Source: Calditrichota bacterium (GTDB taxonomy: Bacteria; Calditrichota; Calditrichia; Calditrichales; Calditrichaceae). From it: 40,984 nucleotides of DNA. Each line of letters begins with the position of its first letter. The first letter of the stretch is position 1. A model generated the notes under the pieces. The model saw nothing but the letters and a program-made list of their open reading frames with translations, did no database searches and was not told the origin of the DNA. The position numbers were made by a program, and so were the translations under genes. The stretch lies in contig JAJRSN010000090.1 of NCBI GenBank assembly GCA_024278715.1, forward strand, positions 1-40,984. The letters run 5' to 3'. Shown here in pieces: positions 17,027 to 26,171 of the stretch.

Positions 17027-18286
17027 ATGGAAGAGATTTTTTATTATCGGAACAACCGACTTCACTGCGACGGAATAGATCTTCAGGAATTCAGCCGCTC
17101 AAAAAAAACGCCTTTTTATCTTTATTCACAAAAACGGATCGAACAAAACTGCCAAACGGTTATTGAGGCTGGTAAGGATCTGGATTTTCTGCCGTGCTAC
17201 GCCTTAAAGGCAAATTATAATCCGGCTGTTTTAAAATTAATCCAAAACCTGGGCTTTGGAGCCGATGTGGTTTCCGGCGGAGAACTGTTCTTTGCTTTAA
17301 GAGCGGGATTTCCTCCTCAAAAAATCGTCTTTGCCGGCGTGGGAAAAACCGCATCCGAAATTGAGCTGGCAATAAGAACCGGTATTCACTCGTTGAATAT
17401 TGAGTCGGCGGAAGAATTTTATCTGACGCGAGAGATCGCCGGAAAATTAAAAATCGAAACTCCGGTAGCTTTTAGAATTAATCCCGATATCGGAGCCCCG
17501 ACCCATGATTACATCGCAACGGGCAAACACCTGAACAAATTCGGAATTCCTTTGAACGAAGCCTTGCGTTTGTATCAACAGGCTTTTGAGGATAAGTGGT
17601 TAAAACCCGTCGGCATTCACGTGCACATCGGATCTCAGATTACCGATCCCAAACCGTTTCTCGAAACCGCAGAATATTTGAAAGACATTATCGATCAATT
17701 ACGCAAAAAAGAATTCGAGATTTCCGCTTTGGACCTCGGAGGCGGAATAGGCATTGATTATTACAATGATTTCAAAAAGCAGCAAAGCGAATATCCGTTA
17801 AAAACGATTCTTCCGTCCTATTTGCGGGCTTTCAAAGATCTGGGAGTAAAATTGGTCGTCGAATTGGGAAGATCTATCGTCGGCGACGCCGGGTTGTTAA
17901 TCACGCGGGTATTGTACCGTAAACAGACTCCGGTTAAAAAGTTTTTAATTGTTGACGCAGCCATGAACAACTTACTGCGTCCGAGTTTGTACCACGCTTA
18001 TCACTCAATTGTCCCGTTAATCTTAAACGATAACGCCAAAGATCGTTTTGATGTTGTGGGACCGGTTTGTGAAAGCGGCGATTTTCTGGCGAACGACAGA
18101 GAACTACAGTTGACGGAAAGGGGCGACCTTTTGGCTGTCGGCGGCGCCGGAGCTTACGGACAGGTTCTGGCTTCCAACTACAATCTGCGTCCCTCAATTC
18201 CCGAATATCTTGTTTCCGGGAAAGAAGTCCGGACAATTTTTAAAGGACAAACCGCGGAAGAACTTGCTCAAAAATACGATTGGTGA
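17027..18286 (+). CDS. lysA: Diaminopimelate decarboxylase
   Basis: A 419-residue PLP enzyme of fold type III that decarboxylates meso-diaminopimelate to lysine. YALKANYN carries the PLP lysine (Lys61). HIGSQI, the phosphate-binding LGGGIGI, and ELGRSIVGDAG follow in order. The CESGD motif (Cys348) of the dimer active site and GAYGQVLASNYN near the end complete the LysA pattern. No lysine riboswitch is recognisable in the 269 bp upstream. AGGGA lies about 7 nt before the ATG. It is followed after 4 bp by alr, so the two are surely cotranscribed; both draw on or supply peptidoglycan and lysine precursors. Confidence 0.96.
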   Translation: MEEIFYYRNNRLHCDGIDLQEFSRSKKTPFYLYSQKRIEQNCQTVIEAGKDLDFLPCYALKANYNPAVLKLIQNLGFGADVVSGGELFFALRAGFPPQKIVFAGVGKTASEIELAIRTGIHSLNIESAEEFYLTREIAGKLKIETPVAFRINPDIGAPTHDYIATGKHLNKFGIPLNEALRLYQQAFEDKWLKPVGIHVHIGSQITDPKPFLETAEYLKDIIDQLRKKEFEISALDLGGGIGIDYYNDFKKQQSEYPLKTILPSYLRAFKDLGVKLVVELGRSIVGDAGLLITRVLYRKQTPVKKFLIVDAAMNNLLRPSLYHAYHSIVPLILNDNAKDRFDVVGPVCESGDFLANDRELQLTERGDLLAVGGAGAYGQVLASNYNLRPSIPEYLVSGKEVRTIFKGQTAEELAQKYDW

Positions 18287-18290
18287 ACCC

Positions 18291-19397
18291 ATGGGACCTA
18301 CAAGAGCATATATTTCTCATTCAAATTTAATTCATAATTTAAAACTCATTCAAAGCGCCGTGGCTCCCGCGCGGGTTATGGGAGTTGTAAAAGCCGACGC
18401 TTACGGTCACGGAAGCGCGCAGGTTGCCCGAACGTTAATAAAGAACGGCGTAAATTATTTAGGCGTCGCTTTTCATGAAGAGGGAATTGAATTGCGAAAA
18501 GCGGGAATCGAAGCTCCGATTCTGGTGTTCGGCGCGCATCTGAGTAACTTTTTTCCCGAATATCTGAACTACAATCTGGATATTACGCTCACTGATAGTT
18601 CGCAGCTTGAACCGCTTCGATCTTTATGTATTTCCGAAAAGAAAAAAGCGCGCGTTCAAATCAAAATCGATACCGGAATGGGGCGGATCGGTTTTTTCCC
18701 GGATAAAGATTTGCAATTAATCCTCAAAATTTTGGACGAGCCCAGTTGGCAGGTTGTCGGCGTCTATTCTCACCTTTCAAGCGCCGACGAAGAAGACCGC
18801 GAATTTACACAAAATCAAATTGAGGCTTTTCGCAATTTTCAGGAAAAAATTAAAAGCAAATATCCAAATCTGATTTTTCATTTGGCAAATTCAGCAGCCA
18901 TCATGCGCTTTCCGCAGGCTTACTTTGATATGGTGCGTCCGGGCGTTATGCTTTACGGAAACCCGCCGTCTCCCGATTTTAAACATGACTGGATGTTGAA
19001 AGAAGTAATGGCGTTTAAATCAAAAGTAACGCTGATTAAAAAAATGCCTGCGGGAAGACCCGTAAGTTACAACCGCCGCTACCACACCCCGCGCCAAACG
19101 CACATAGCCGTGATCCCGGCGGGTTATGCGGACGGTTATAACCGCCGATTTACAAACAAGGGCACGGTTTTAATCCGCGGTAAACGGTATCCGGTAGTGG
19201 GCACGGTTTGCATGGATCAATTTATGGTGGATCTTGGACCGGCTACTAACGTAAAAATCGGCGACGAAGTGGTGATTTTCGGCAGACAGGGCAAAGAGCA
19301 CATCAAAATCATTGAAATCGCCAAAACCCTGCAAACGATTCCTTATGAGGTTACCTGCTGGATTTCGCGCCGGGTTCCGAGAATTCATTACCGATGA
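18291..19397 (+). CDS. alr: Alanine racemase
   Basis: A 368-residue PLP racemase making D-alanine for peptidoglycan. It has VVKADAYGHG with the PLP lysine (Lys34), KIDTGMGRIGF, HLANSAA, MVRPGVMLYG, VSYNRRY with the second catalytic base (Tyr260), AVIPAGYADGYNR and VGTVCMDQFMVDLG. The ATG at 18291 is chosen because the homologous sequence begins there (RAYISHSNLIHN) and any longer version would run into lysA. The start lies 4 bp after the lysA stop, indicating translational coupling. No terminator was recognised after it. Confidence 0.96.
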   Translation: MGPTRAYISHSNLIHNLKLIQSAVAPARVMGVVKADAYGHGSAQVARTLIKNGVNYLGVAFHEEGIELRKAGIEAPILVFGAHLSNFFPEYLNYNLDITLTDSSQLEPLRSLCISEKKKARVQIKIDTGMGRIGFFPDKDLQLILKILDEPSWQVVGVYSHLSSADEEDREFTQNQIEAFRNFQEKIKSKYPNLIFHLANSAAIMRFPQAYFDMVRPGVMLYGNPPSPDFKHDWMLKEVMAFKSKVTLIKKMPAGRPVSYNRRYHTPRQTHIAVIPAGYADGYNRRFTNKGTVLIRGKRYPVVGTVCMDQFMVDLGPATNVKIGDEVVIFGRQGKEHIKIIEIAKTLQTIPYEVTCWISRRVPRIHYR

Positions 19398-19595
19398 TTT
19401 AAATTCTTTGAAAAACAAATTATCCGCAGACCCATCGCTCAAAATTTTCTTCATAAATTTTTGCCTTGAATTTCAGCAACTAACTGGTTAAAATGGTTGC
19501 CTGTTGACAGAACTTTTTAATAATTGAATTTATTAGCTTTTATTAAAGCGAGTTTTTATATTGAGACGTCAAGTTAAAAAAATTATGGAGTAGCC

Positions 19596-20432
19596 ATGAA
19601 AAAGCTGCATTATGTTTTAATAGTGCTTTTTGTTCTCTCCGCTTTTAGTTTTGCTCAGGTCTTAAAAGTAACCGTAACCCTTGATCCGTCAAATTTACCC
19701 GATGATGAGCTAAACATTCTTTCAAATTTTGCAGATAAAGTTGAACAGTACTATAACGGATACGAGTGGATCGACGACGAATATGAATACGATGTAAATT
19801 GCAGAATCCGCATCATAATTCAGACCGTACAAAAAAAGAGCCATGAAAAAATTTATCTGGCTCAGTTTTTAATCACTAGCGAATCAGGCGAATATTTTTA
19901 CGACAAAACATGGGAATTCCCTTATGATCAGGGCACTCCTCTCAGTCATTTTAAAAGCCAGTTCGATCCGCTGACGCATTTTCTTGATTTTTATGCTTAC
20001 ATGATTTTAGCCGGAGAGTTGGACACAAACGATTATCTGAAAGGAAATCCTTTGTACGAAAAGGCAAGGGATATTGCAAATCAGGGGCAGATTTCCAACT
20101 ATCCCAAGGGTTGGACTTCACGAATGAATTTGGTTTTTATGATTACGGACTCGAGAACCAGACCCTTGCGCGAAGTAAAACCCGACTTTTTTGAGGCTTT
20201 ATATCTTTTGGACGAAGGCAAACGCATGGAAGCTTATAAATACGCTAAAAAAGTCCTCGACGGAATGATGAAGGTTTATAAAGTCCAGCCGAACAATCTG
20301 TATTTGCAATTCTTTTTCAATTCGCATAGTAAGGAATTAGCGGACTTATTCAGAGGTTTCAAACCGGATCTGGAAAAACTGGTCCGATTAGACAGTAAAC
20401 ATCGTGAAGTATATCGTGCGGCTATGGAATAA
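19596..20432 (+). CDS. porD: PorD-like (DUF4835) type IX secretion protein
   Basis: A 278-residue exported protein. A signal peptide (residues 1-20, ending FSFAQ) precedes a mature part that matches the DUF4835/PorD family. An N-terminal beta region (VTVTLDPSNLPDDELNI) is followed by FDPLTHFLDFYAYMILAGE, which is nearly the family consensus. Then come NPLYEKARDIANQGQISNYPKGW and a helical C-terminus with LQFFFNSHSKELADLF. PorD is a component of the T9SS/Por machinery in Bacteroidota, with a role not well defined. Finding it in the same window as two proteins with T9SS sorting domains supports a working system. It stands alone, with a TTGACA at 19504-19509 that could be a -35 element, and ends in a terminator. 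Confidence 0.82.
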   Translation: MKKLHYVLIVLFVLSAFSFAQVLKVTVTLDPSNLPDDELNILSNFADKVEQYYNGYEWIDDEYEYDVNCRIRIIIQTVQKKSHEKIYLAQFLITSESGEYFYDKTWEFPYDQGTPLSHFKSQFDPLTHFLDFYAYMILAGELDTNDYLKGNPLYEKARDIANQGQISNYPKGWTSRMNLVFMITDSRTRPLREVKPDFFEALYLLDEGKRMEAYKYAKKVLDGMMKVYKVQPNNLYLQFFFNSHSKELADLFRGFKPDLEKLVRLDSKHREVYRAAME

Positions 20433-20458
20433 AAGGAGCGGTTTACCGCTCCCTTTTT
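20431..20458. terminator. Intrinsic terminator between porD-like gene and tyrS
   Basis: GGAGCGGT (20435-20442) and ACCGCTCC (20445-20452) form an 8-bp stem flanked by AAAA and TTTTT. It overlaps the stop of the PorD-like gene and abuts the convergent tyrS stop, so it can serve both strands. Confidence 0.88.
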
Positions 20459-21677
20459 AATTTGCCGAAGTTTTGATTTTAACAAATTTTCTTTTGCCAA
20501 CCTTCAGTATCTGACCATCTTTTAAATCTGCCAGATAAAACGGATCGGTAATTTTCTCTCCGTCCAGACTCACACCGCCGCCGGAGATTAAACGCCTTGC
20601 TTCGCTTTTGGAGACCGCTGTTTTTGTGGCGATAAGAAGATTATCGATGCGCATTTGAACCGTTTTTAACAGAACTTCCGGCATTTCATCGGGAATATCT
20701 TTTTTCACAAATACTTTCCGGAATTCCTGCGCCGCATGGTCAGCCGCCTCTTCTCCGTGATACATCCGCACAAGGGTATGTGCCAACTGCATCTTAAGAT
20801 CACGCGGATTTACTTTGGGATCGGCAAGTTGTTCTTTAATACGTTTTAATTGCGTGCTATCCACATCGGTAACCAGCTCAAAATAGCGGTAAATCAACTC
20901 ATCGGGAATGGACATTGTTTTGCCGTACATTTCTCTCGGATCTTCGTCAATCCCGATGTAGTTTCCGATGGATTTGCTCATGCGCTGTTTGCCGTCCAGA
21001 CCTTCAAGAACCGGCAAGGTTAAAATTACCTGCGGCTCCTGCCCGTATTCCCGCTGAATATCCCGCCCGATTGTAAGATTAAATTTTTGTTCAGTGGCGC
21101 CTATTTCCACATCCGCCTTTATCATAACCGAATCGTATCCCTGCATCAACGGGTAAAAAAACTCGTGAATGCTGATCGGCTGCTGGCTGCCGTAACGTTT
21201 CGCAAAATCATCGCGTTCCAGCATTCTTGCCACGGTGAATTTGGAAGCCAACTCCATGATTTCGGCAAACGACATCTTGCCGAACCACTCCCCGTTAAAG
21301 CGAATAACGGTTTTTTTAGCATCGAGAATTTTAAAAAACTGTTCCTGATACGTTTTGGCGTTTTTCAAAACCTGTTCATGGGTCAATCTGGGTCTGGTGG
21401 AATTTCTCTCGCTGGGATCGCCGACCATGGCTGTGTAATCGCCAATGATAACCACAACCTGATGTCCCAAATCCTGAAAGTGTTTTAATTTCCGAATTCC
21501 CACCGTATGCCCGAGATGAATATCCGGCGCCGTGGGGTCAAATCCCTGCTTAATGACTAACGGCTTACCTTTTTTAATCGATCTTTCTAATTTTTTAACC
21601 AGTTCTTCTTCCGGCAATAATTCAACAACACCTCTCTTTATCAAATCCATTTGCTCATTAATCGGCGGAAAAACCAT
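20457..21677 (-). CDS. tyrS: Tyrosyl-tRNA synthetase
   Basis: A 406-residue class I synthetase that charges tRNA-Tyr. The HIGH box is HLGH (residues 54-57), after a FDPTAPDIHLGH context usual for bacterial TyrRS. The KMSKS box reads RMSKS (232-236) in EGLDGKQRMSKSIGN. A C-terminal S4 RNA-binding domain (about 340-400, SKSEARRLISGGGVSLDGEKI) closes the protein. The overall pattern is of the TyrZ-like subgroup. AAGGAG before the ATG supports the start. smpB ends 23 bp upstream on the same strand, so smpB-tyrS is probably one transcript. Confidence 0.96.
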   Translation of the reverse strand: MVFPPINEQMDLIKRGVVELLPEEELVKKLERSIKKGKPLVIKQGFDPTAPDIHLGHTVGIRKLKHFQDLGHQVVVIIGDYTAMVGDPSERNSTRPRLTHEQVLKNAKTYQEQFFKILDAKKTVIRFNGEWFGKMSFAEIMELASKFTVARMLERDDFAKRYGSQQPISIHEFFYPLMQGYDSVMIKADVEIGATEQKFNLTIGRDIQREYGQEPQVILTLPVLEGLDGKQRMSKSIGNYIGIDEDPREMYGKTMSIPDELIYRYFELVTDVDSTQLKRIKEQLADPKVNPRDLKMQLAHTLVRMYHGEEAADHAAQEFRKVFVKKDIPDEMPEVLLKTVQMRIDNLLIATKTAVSKSEARRLISGGGVSLDGEKITDPFYLADLKDGQILKVGKRKFVKIKTSAN

Positions 21678-21700
21678 TGTTGACTCCTTCTTAATCTTCG

Positions 21701-22162
21701 TTAAAAATTCCTTTTAAGCATACGTTCAAGTTCGCGTTTTTGATCGCGTTCGGCGATGGAAGCGCGCTTATCGTATTGTTTTTTACCGCGGGCTATCCCC
21801 AATTCGATTTTTACAAGATGTTTTTTAAAATAGACTTTTAAAGGAATTAAAGTAACCCCTTTTTCTTCAACGTATCTTTGCAGCCTTTTTAGCTCCCGTT
21901 TGTGCAACAGCAATTTGCGGGTTCTTAAAGGATCCTGCATTTCAAACGTGGCTTGGCTGTAAGGCGAAATGTGCATCCCGATAAGCCATAATTCGCCGTT
22001 TTTAAAGCGGGCATAGGCGTCTTTCAAATTTACCTTGCCTTCGCGGACGGATTTTACTTCGCTTCCTCTCAGAACAATTCCCGCTTCCACCGAATCGATG
22101 ATGTGATAGTCATGTCTGGCTTTACGATTATTCGCTACCACACGAACATTATTTTCACTCAT
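21701..22162 (-). CDS. smpB: SsrA-binding protein SmpB
   Basis: A 153-residue SmpB, the partner of tmRNA in rescue of stalled ribosomes. It shows NRKARHDYHIIDSVEAGIVL, GSEVKSVREGKVNLKDAYA, a central IGMHISPYSQATF, and the basic C-terminal tail GKKQYDKRASIAERDQKRE that inserts into the decoding site. Size is standard. No ssrA (tmRNA) gene was recognised next to it, although that pairing is common. There is no clear Shine-Dalgarno. Confidence 0.97.
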   Translation of the reverse strand: MSENNVRVVANNRKARHDYHIIDSVEAGIVLRGSEVKSVREGKVNLKDAYARFKNGELWLIGMHISPYSQATFEMQDPLRTRKLLLHKRELKRLQRYVEEKGVTLIPLKVYFKKHLVKIELGIARGKKQYDKRASIAERDQKRELERMLKRNF

Positions 22163-22278
22163 AAATTGTTTACCAATCTATTTAAATCTGTAATCTTCAT
22201 AAATTCCGTAAAAGATCAATTATAACTATAAAATAGCTTTGGAGCAAGATCAAAAACGGCGGGTATTAATGCGGTTAA

Positions 22279-23607
22279 TCATAGCAAATAGTATTTTGAT
22301 TTCGGAGCAAACACACATTCAATCCAAATAGCTTTCCACTTATCGTCCCCGTTTTCCACAATTTGCATATTCAAAATATCGCCGGGTAAAACAGATTCAA
22401 TCTCGAGCATGGAAAGATCAACCAATGAATATTGATCCTTTAAATGAATATCTTCGATTACAAATAAATCTTCCACCCGATCGATAATCTCAAAAAAGCC
22501 GTCGATTATCGAAGGATCGTTTTTTTCCTCGGAAAGCTGATAGTCAACGTAGGAATTATTTTTATGATAGGCTTGACCCAAATAGAAAGTTCGTTTTAAG
22601 TCGCTTAAAAGCGTGGTTTTAAAATCATCCCAGTACAAAGAGAGATTCGCCTCGTACTGGTAATCCAAAAATTTGAGAAAGTTGGAAAACGATTCGACTT
22701 CCCGCTCAAAATTTATTTGTTGTTCCGAACACATTTCCGTGGGCAGCACAATCATCAGGAATTCTTCCAGATCATCATAAGAAAGCTCTTTTACATCAAT
22801 GGAGCCGATGAATCCGTTCACAAATTTTCCGAAGAGTTCCAGAATATCGTTTCGGGCTGTTACCGAACTTTTTCTTAGCTGCTTAAATTCTTCGATCGCT
22901 AAAAACAAATCCGTATTAGGAAGTTTCCATAATTCGTCCGGTTCGTTGTGATCCTGTTCTTCAAAAGACCAAAAGTCGTACTCATTCCAGGTGGTCTCTT
23001 CAGAATTTATTAAATTCTCGAAATACGAGCTGGCATTTTCCTGAGGATTTACCAACAGATGATTTCCGTGCCGTCTGACCAGATCTATCATCGTTTCATT
23101 TACAAATTGAATAAGTTGTTGTAAAATGGGATGATCGTCTTCGGCGGAGATATTGAGATCGTACCTGTAAAAATCGAGAATGGCGTCAATAATCACGTAA
23201 TTAAGTAAATCGTACTTCAGACAGTGCTCTTTAATGGAACAGGAATGTACGGTGAATTCCATGTTTTCCGGTACTTTTCCGGCTTTCAAGAAATCTTCGG
23301 AAGTTATTTTTTGATCCAACTGGATCGGGCAGTTCATGCTGCAGATGCCAAAACAATTTTTGTCAAAAAACAACTGAAGATTATCGCCCAGATGGAAAGC
23401 AAGGTTTGTAATTTCATCGTTATCCAACAGAAACTGTTCGTCAATATTGCGCTGAGACGGAAAAAAAATAGTTTCAAGATACTCCGCCAGCGTATTCATC
23501 GTTAAATAGATGAAATAATCCAGGTTTGTTAACTCGTAAACTTCTTTCTCCCATGCTTTTACGAACTCAGAAGCCGAGATGTATATTTTATGAAACTGTT
23601 CCGCCAA
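22279..23607 (-). CDS. Acidic protein of unknown function with an N-terminal cysteine cluster
   Basis: A 442-residue soluble, strongly acidic protein that I do not recognise. It has no signal peptide or membrane helix. Most of it looks helical, with many Asp/Glu/Tyr/Phe residues, and it ends in a short beta-like region (PGDILNMQIVENGDDKWKAIWIECVF). Near the N-terminus lies a Cys cluster, Cys85-x3-Cys89-x3-Cys93, and further on Cys123-x5-Cys129. This could bind a metal or Fe-S cluster, but that is inference. AAGGAGG lies 7 nt before the ATG. It precedes smpB on the same strand with a 116-bp gap and diverges from icd. It may be lineage-specific. Confidence 0.75.
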   Translation of the reverse strand: MAEQFHKIYISASEFVKAWEKEVYELTNLDYFIYLTMNTLAEYLETIFFPSQRNIDEQFLLDNDEITNLAFHLGDNLQLFFDKNCFGICSMNCPIQLDQKITSEDFLKAGKVPENMEFTVHSCSIKEHCLKYDLLNYVIIDAILDFYRYDLNISAEDDHPILQQLIQFVNETMIDLVRRHGNHLLVNPQENASSYFENLINSEETTWNEYDFWSFEEQDHNEPDELWKLPNTDLFLAIEEFKQLRKSSVTARNDILELFGKFVNGFIGSIDVKELSYDDLEEFLMIVLPTEMCSEQQINFEREVESFSNFLKFLDYQYEANLSLYWDDFKTTLLSDLKRTFYLGQAYHKNNSYVDYQLSEEKNDPSIIDGFFEIIDRVEDLFVIEDIHLKDQYSLVDLSMLEIESVLPGDILNMQIVENGDDKWKAIWIECVFAPKSKYYLL

Positions 23608-23916
23608 TTTTTTCCTCCTTCAATTGGCAAATATATAGCAGCGCCTGTTGATTATCAAACAAAATTTTTCCGCAAAGCGCTCTTCCTATTAAGAAAGCGC
23701 TCATTTTTAAAACCCGGACGCTTTATCCGGGGCGTCGATTTTTTCTGTCAGCGAATTTTTATCCGGCGGAGAATAATTATTTCTCTCTTATAGTCAACTA
23801 ATCAACCCCATAATCGTTTCAAATTTTTATTTAAGCGTTTCTCTGTTTAGAATATTTTTTTTTTATCTATTTCTGTTTAAATTACTCGTGTTAATAACAA
23901 AGAAAGGAGGAGAATC
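23608..23916. other. 309-bp divergent intergenic region
   Basis: No gene is supported here. It should hold the promoters of icd (plus) and of the acidic protein (minus). Within it are a direct repeat AAAGCGCTC/AAAGCGCTC (about 23675-23702) and a small stem CCCGGA (23713-23718)/TCCGGG (23726-23731), next to a partly complementary GACGC/GCGTC pair. These might be leader structures on the minus-strand transcript; no known riboswitch is recognisable. Confidence 0.5.
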
Positions 23917-25314
23917 TTGACATTTAAACATCTGAACCCACCCGACTCCGGTGAACACATTTCTTTATCCGATGGTAAATTAAACGTGCCGGACAATCCG
24001 ATAATTCCCTTTATTGAAGGGGACGGAACAGGTCCGGACATTTGGCGCGCATCGCAGCATGTTTTTGACGAAGCCGTGAAAAAAGCTTACGGCGGCAAAC
24101 GAAAAATAGAATGGTTCGAAGTATTTGCCGGTGAAAAAGCATTTAAAAAGTTTAATAGCTGGCTTCCCGATGACACAATTGAAGCCTTTAAGGAATATTT
24201 GGTCGGTATTAAGGGACCTCTTACCACGCCTGTGGGCGGCGGAATTCGTTCGCTGAACGTTACCTTAAGACAAACCCTGGATCTCTACGTCTGTTTACGC
24301 CCTGTCCGATACTTTAAAGGCGTGCCCTCTCCGGTGCTCCGTCCCGAAAAGGTCGATATGGTTATTTTCAGGGAAAACACTGAAGATATTTACGCCGGTA
24401 TTGAATGGCCAGCCGAATCGGAAGAGGTAAAAAAAGTGATCCGATTTTTACAGGAAGAAATGGGCGTAAAGAATATCCGCTTTCCCAAGACCTCGGGAAT
24501 TGGGATTAAACCGGTCTCCAAAGAAGGATCAATGCGTCTGGCTCGGGCTGCTATCAAATATGCCTTAAGTCACAACCGTAAATCCGTGACGTTTGTCCAC
24601 AAGGGCAACATCATGAAATTCACCGAAGGCGCTTTTAAAAACTGGGGATACGAAGTCGCCAAAACCGAATTCAGAGATCATGTCGTCACTCAGCGGGAAA
24701 GTTGGATTTTAGGAAACAAAGACGCTGATCCCAATATTTCCGTCGAAGAAAACGCGCGAAGAATTGAACCCGGCTACGACTTATTAACCGACTCCAAAAA
24801 GCTGGAACTTCAGAAGGAAGTGGAAGAAGCCTTAAAATTGTACCCCACTCACGGCAACGGAAAGTACAAAGAAAAATTAATGATCAAAGACGCCATTGCC
24901 GACATCACGCTTCAACAGGTTTTAACCCGCGCCGATGAGTTTGACGTAATCGCCACCATGAATTTGAACGGCGATTATCTTTCCGACGCGCTCGCCGCGC
25001 AAGTCGGCGGAATCGGAATCGCCCCCGGAGCCAATATTAATTACGACACCGGACACGCTATCTTCGAAGCCACACACGGCACTGCTCCCAAATACGCCAA
25101 TCTGGACAAGGTTAATCCCGGATCGCTCATCCTCTCCGGCGTTTTAATGTTCGAACATTTAGGCTGGCAGGAAGTTGCCGATCTAATCGTTAAAGGAATG
25201 GAAAAAACCATTCTGCAAAAGCGTGTAACTTACGATTTCCATCGTCTTTTGGACGGCGCAACTCTGTTGAAAACTTCCGAATTCGCCAAAGCGATCGTCG
25301 AAAACATGGACTAA
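23917..25314 (+). CDS. icd: Isocitrate dehydrogenase, NADP-type
   Basis: A 465-residue TCA-cycle enzyme making 2-oxoglutarate. Substrate residues are in RSLNVTLRQTLDLYVCLRP: Ser112, Asn114, Arg118 and Arg128 match E. coli Ser113, Asn115, Arg119 and Arg129. NLNGDYLSDALAAQVGG gives the metal aspartates. HGTAPKYANLDKVNPGS carries the Lys-Tyr pair linked with NADP preference. It is about 50 residues longer than the E. coli enzyme, with an insert around NKDADPNISVEENARRIEPG before MIKDAIADITLQQVL; similar inserts occur in cyanobacterial and some thermophile enzymes. The start is TTG with AAAGGAGGAGA just upstream. A strong terminator follows, so it is a single-gene unit. Confidence 0.95.
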   Translation: MTFKHLNPPDSGEHISLSDGKLNVPDNPIIPFIEGDGTGPDIWRASQHVFDEAVKKAYGGKRKIEWFEVFAGEKAFKKFNSWLPDDTIEAFKEYLVGIKGPLTTPVGGGIRSLNVTLRQTLDLYVCLRPVRYFKGVPSPVLRPEKVDMVIFRENTEDIYAGIEWPAESEEVKKVIRFLQEEMGVKNIRFPKTSGIGIKPVSKEGSMRLARAAIKYALSHNRKSVTFVHKGNIMKFTEGAFKNWGYEVAKTEFRDHVVTQRESWILGNKDADPNISVEENARRIEPGYDLLTDSKKLELQKEVEEALKLYPTHGNGKYKEKLMIKDAIADITLQQVLTRADEFDVIATMNLNGDYLSDALAAQVGGIGIAPGANINYDTGHAIFEATHGTAPKYANLDKVNPGSLILSGVLMFEHLGWQEVADLIVKGMEKTILQKRVTYDFHRLLDGATLLKTSEFAKAIVENMD

Positions 25315-25333
25315 ACCGAATAATCGGGTTTGT

Positions 25334-25364
25334 AAAAGCAGGTCGCAAAAGACCTGCTTTTTTT
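25334..25364 (+). terminator. Intrinsic terminator of icd
   Basis: AAAGCAGGTC (25335-25344), a 6-nt loop and GACCTGCTTT (25351-25360) make a perfect 10-bp stem followed by TTTT, 20 bp after the stop codon. Confidence 0.9.
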
Positions 25365-25571
25365 AATTCGGTTAAACCGCACTTTCGCCTTTTGAGATAA
25401 CCGGCAATTAACTTTTATCCCGTATTAAGAACCGAAAATATTGTTTGGGAACAATTTTAATCTCCGGCGTTCAATTACTAACGAAAACCTAATGAAACTT
25501 CAATAATAATTTCGTAAATTGGAGCGCCGCTAATAGTATCAAATTGTCAAACTTTAAAAGGAGGGTTGGAT

Positions 25572-26159
25572 ATGTCAAGGAAAAAGATTTTAATGCTGGT
25601 AGGCGACTTTGTTGAAGATTACGAAACCATGGTTCCCTTCCAGATTCTCACCATGGTCGGACACCAGGTAGATGCCGTTTGTCCGGGTAAAAAAGCGGGA
25701 CAAACAGTCAAAACCGCAATCCACGATTTTGAAGGCGATCAAACCTATAGCGAAAAACCCGGACACAATTTTGCGCTTAACGCCGATTTTGACGAAGTAA
25801 ATCCCGAAGATTACGATGCTCTGGTTATTCCCGGCGGTCGCGCTCCGGAATATCTTCGTCTGAACGATCGTGTGTTGAAGATTGTGCGCCATTTTGCGGA
25901 AAACGACAAACCCATCGCCGCCGTTTGCCACGGAGCGCAACTACTTTCGGCTGCCGGCGTGTTAAAAGGGAAAAAGTGCTCTGCGTATCCCGCGGTTAAA
26001 ACAGAAGTCGAACTTGCCGGCGGAACGTGGATTCCGAACAACGATACCTTTTCCGACGCGCACACCGACGGAAAACTGGTTTCCGCTCCAGCCTGGCCCG
26101 CCCATCCGGAATGGATGAAGCAGTTTCTGGATGTGCTCGGTACTAAAATCGAACCTTAA
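25572..26159 (+). CDS. DJ-1/PfpI family protein
   Basis: A 195-residue class I glutamine amidotransferase-like protein. It has the nucleophile elbow AAVCHGAQLL with Cys119, an early ILMLVGDFVEDYETMVPFQ with the conserved Glu, and VIPGGRAPEYLRLNDRV. Members include PfpI proteases, deglycases and stress chaperones; the biochemical role is debated and cannot be fixed here. The ATG at 25572 is preferred over a TTG two codons earlier, because AAAAGGAGGG lies 6 nt before it. It is followed closely by a GC-rich terminator hairpin. Confidence 0.92.
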   Translation: MSRKKILMLVGDFVEDYETMVPFQILTMVGHQVDAVCPGKKAGQTVKTAIHDFEGDQTYSEKPGHNFALNADFDEVNPEDYDALVIPGGRAPEYLRLNDRVLKIVRHFAENDKPIAAVCHGAQLLSAAGVLKGKKCSAYPAVKTEVELAGGTWIPNNDTFSDAHTDGKLVSAPAWPAHPEWMKQFLDVLGTKIEP

Positions 26160-26171
26160 TAGTCGTCAAAG

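Noticed and set aside
18210..18290. Longer N-terminus for alanine racemase
   Set aside because: It would overlap lysA by 77 bp, and the family homology starts at the ATG at 18291.
23590..23793. Plus-strand 67-codon basic frame between the acidic protein and icd
   Set aside because: It begins inside the opposite gene, has no ribosome binding site and is rich in Phe/Arg/Ile as random AT-rich frames are. The region has repeats and a small stem.
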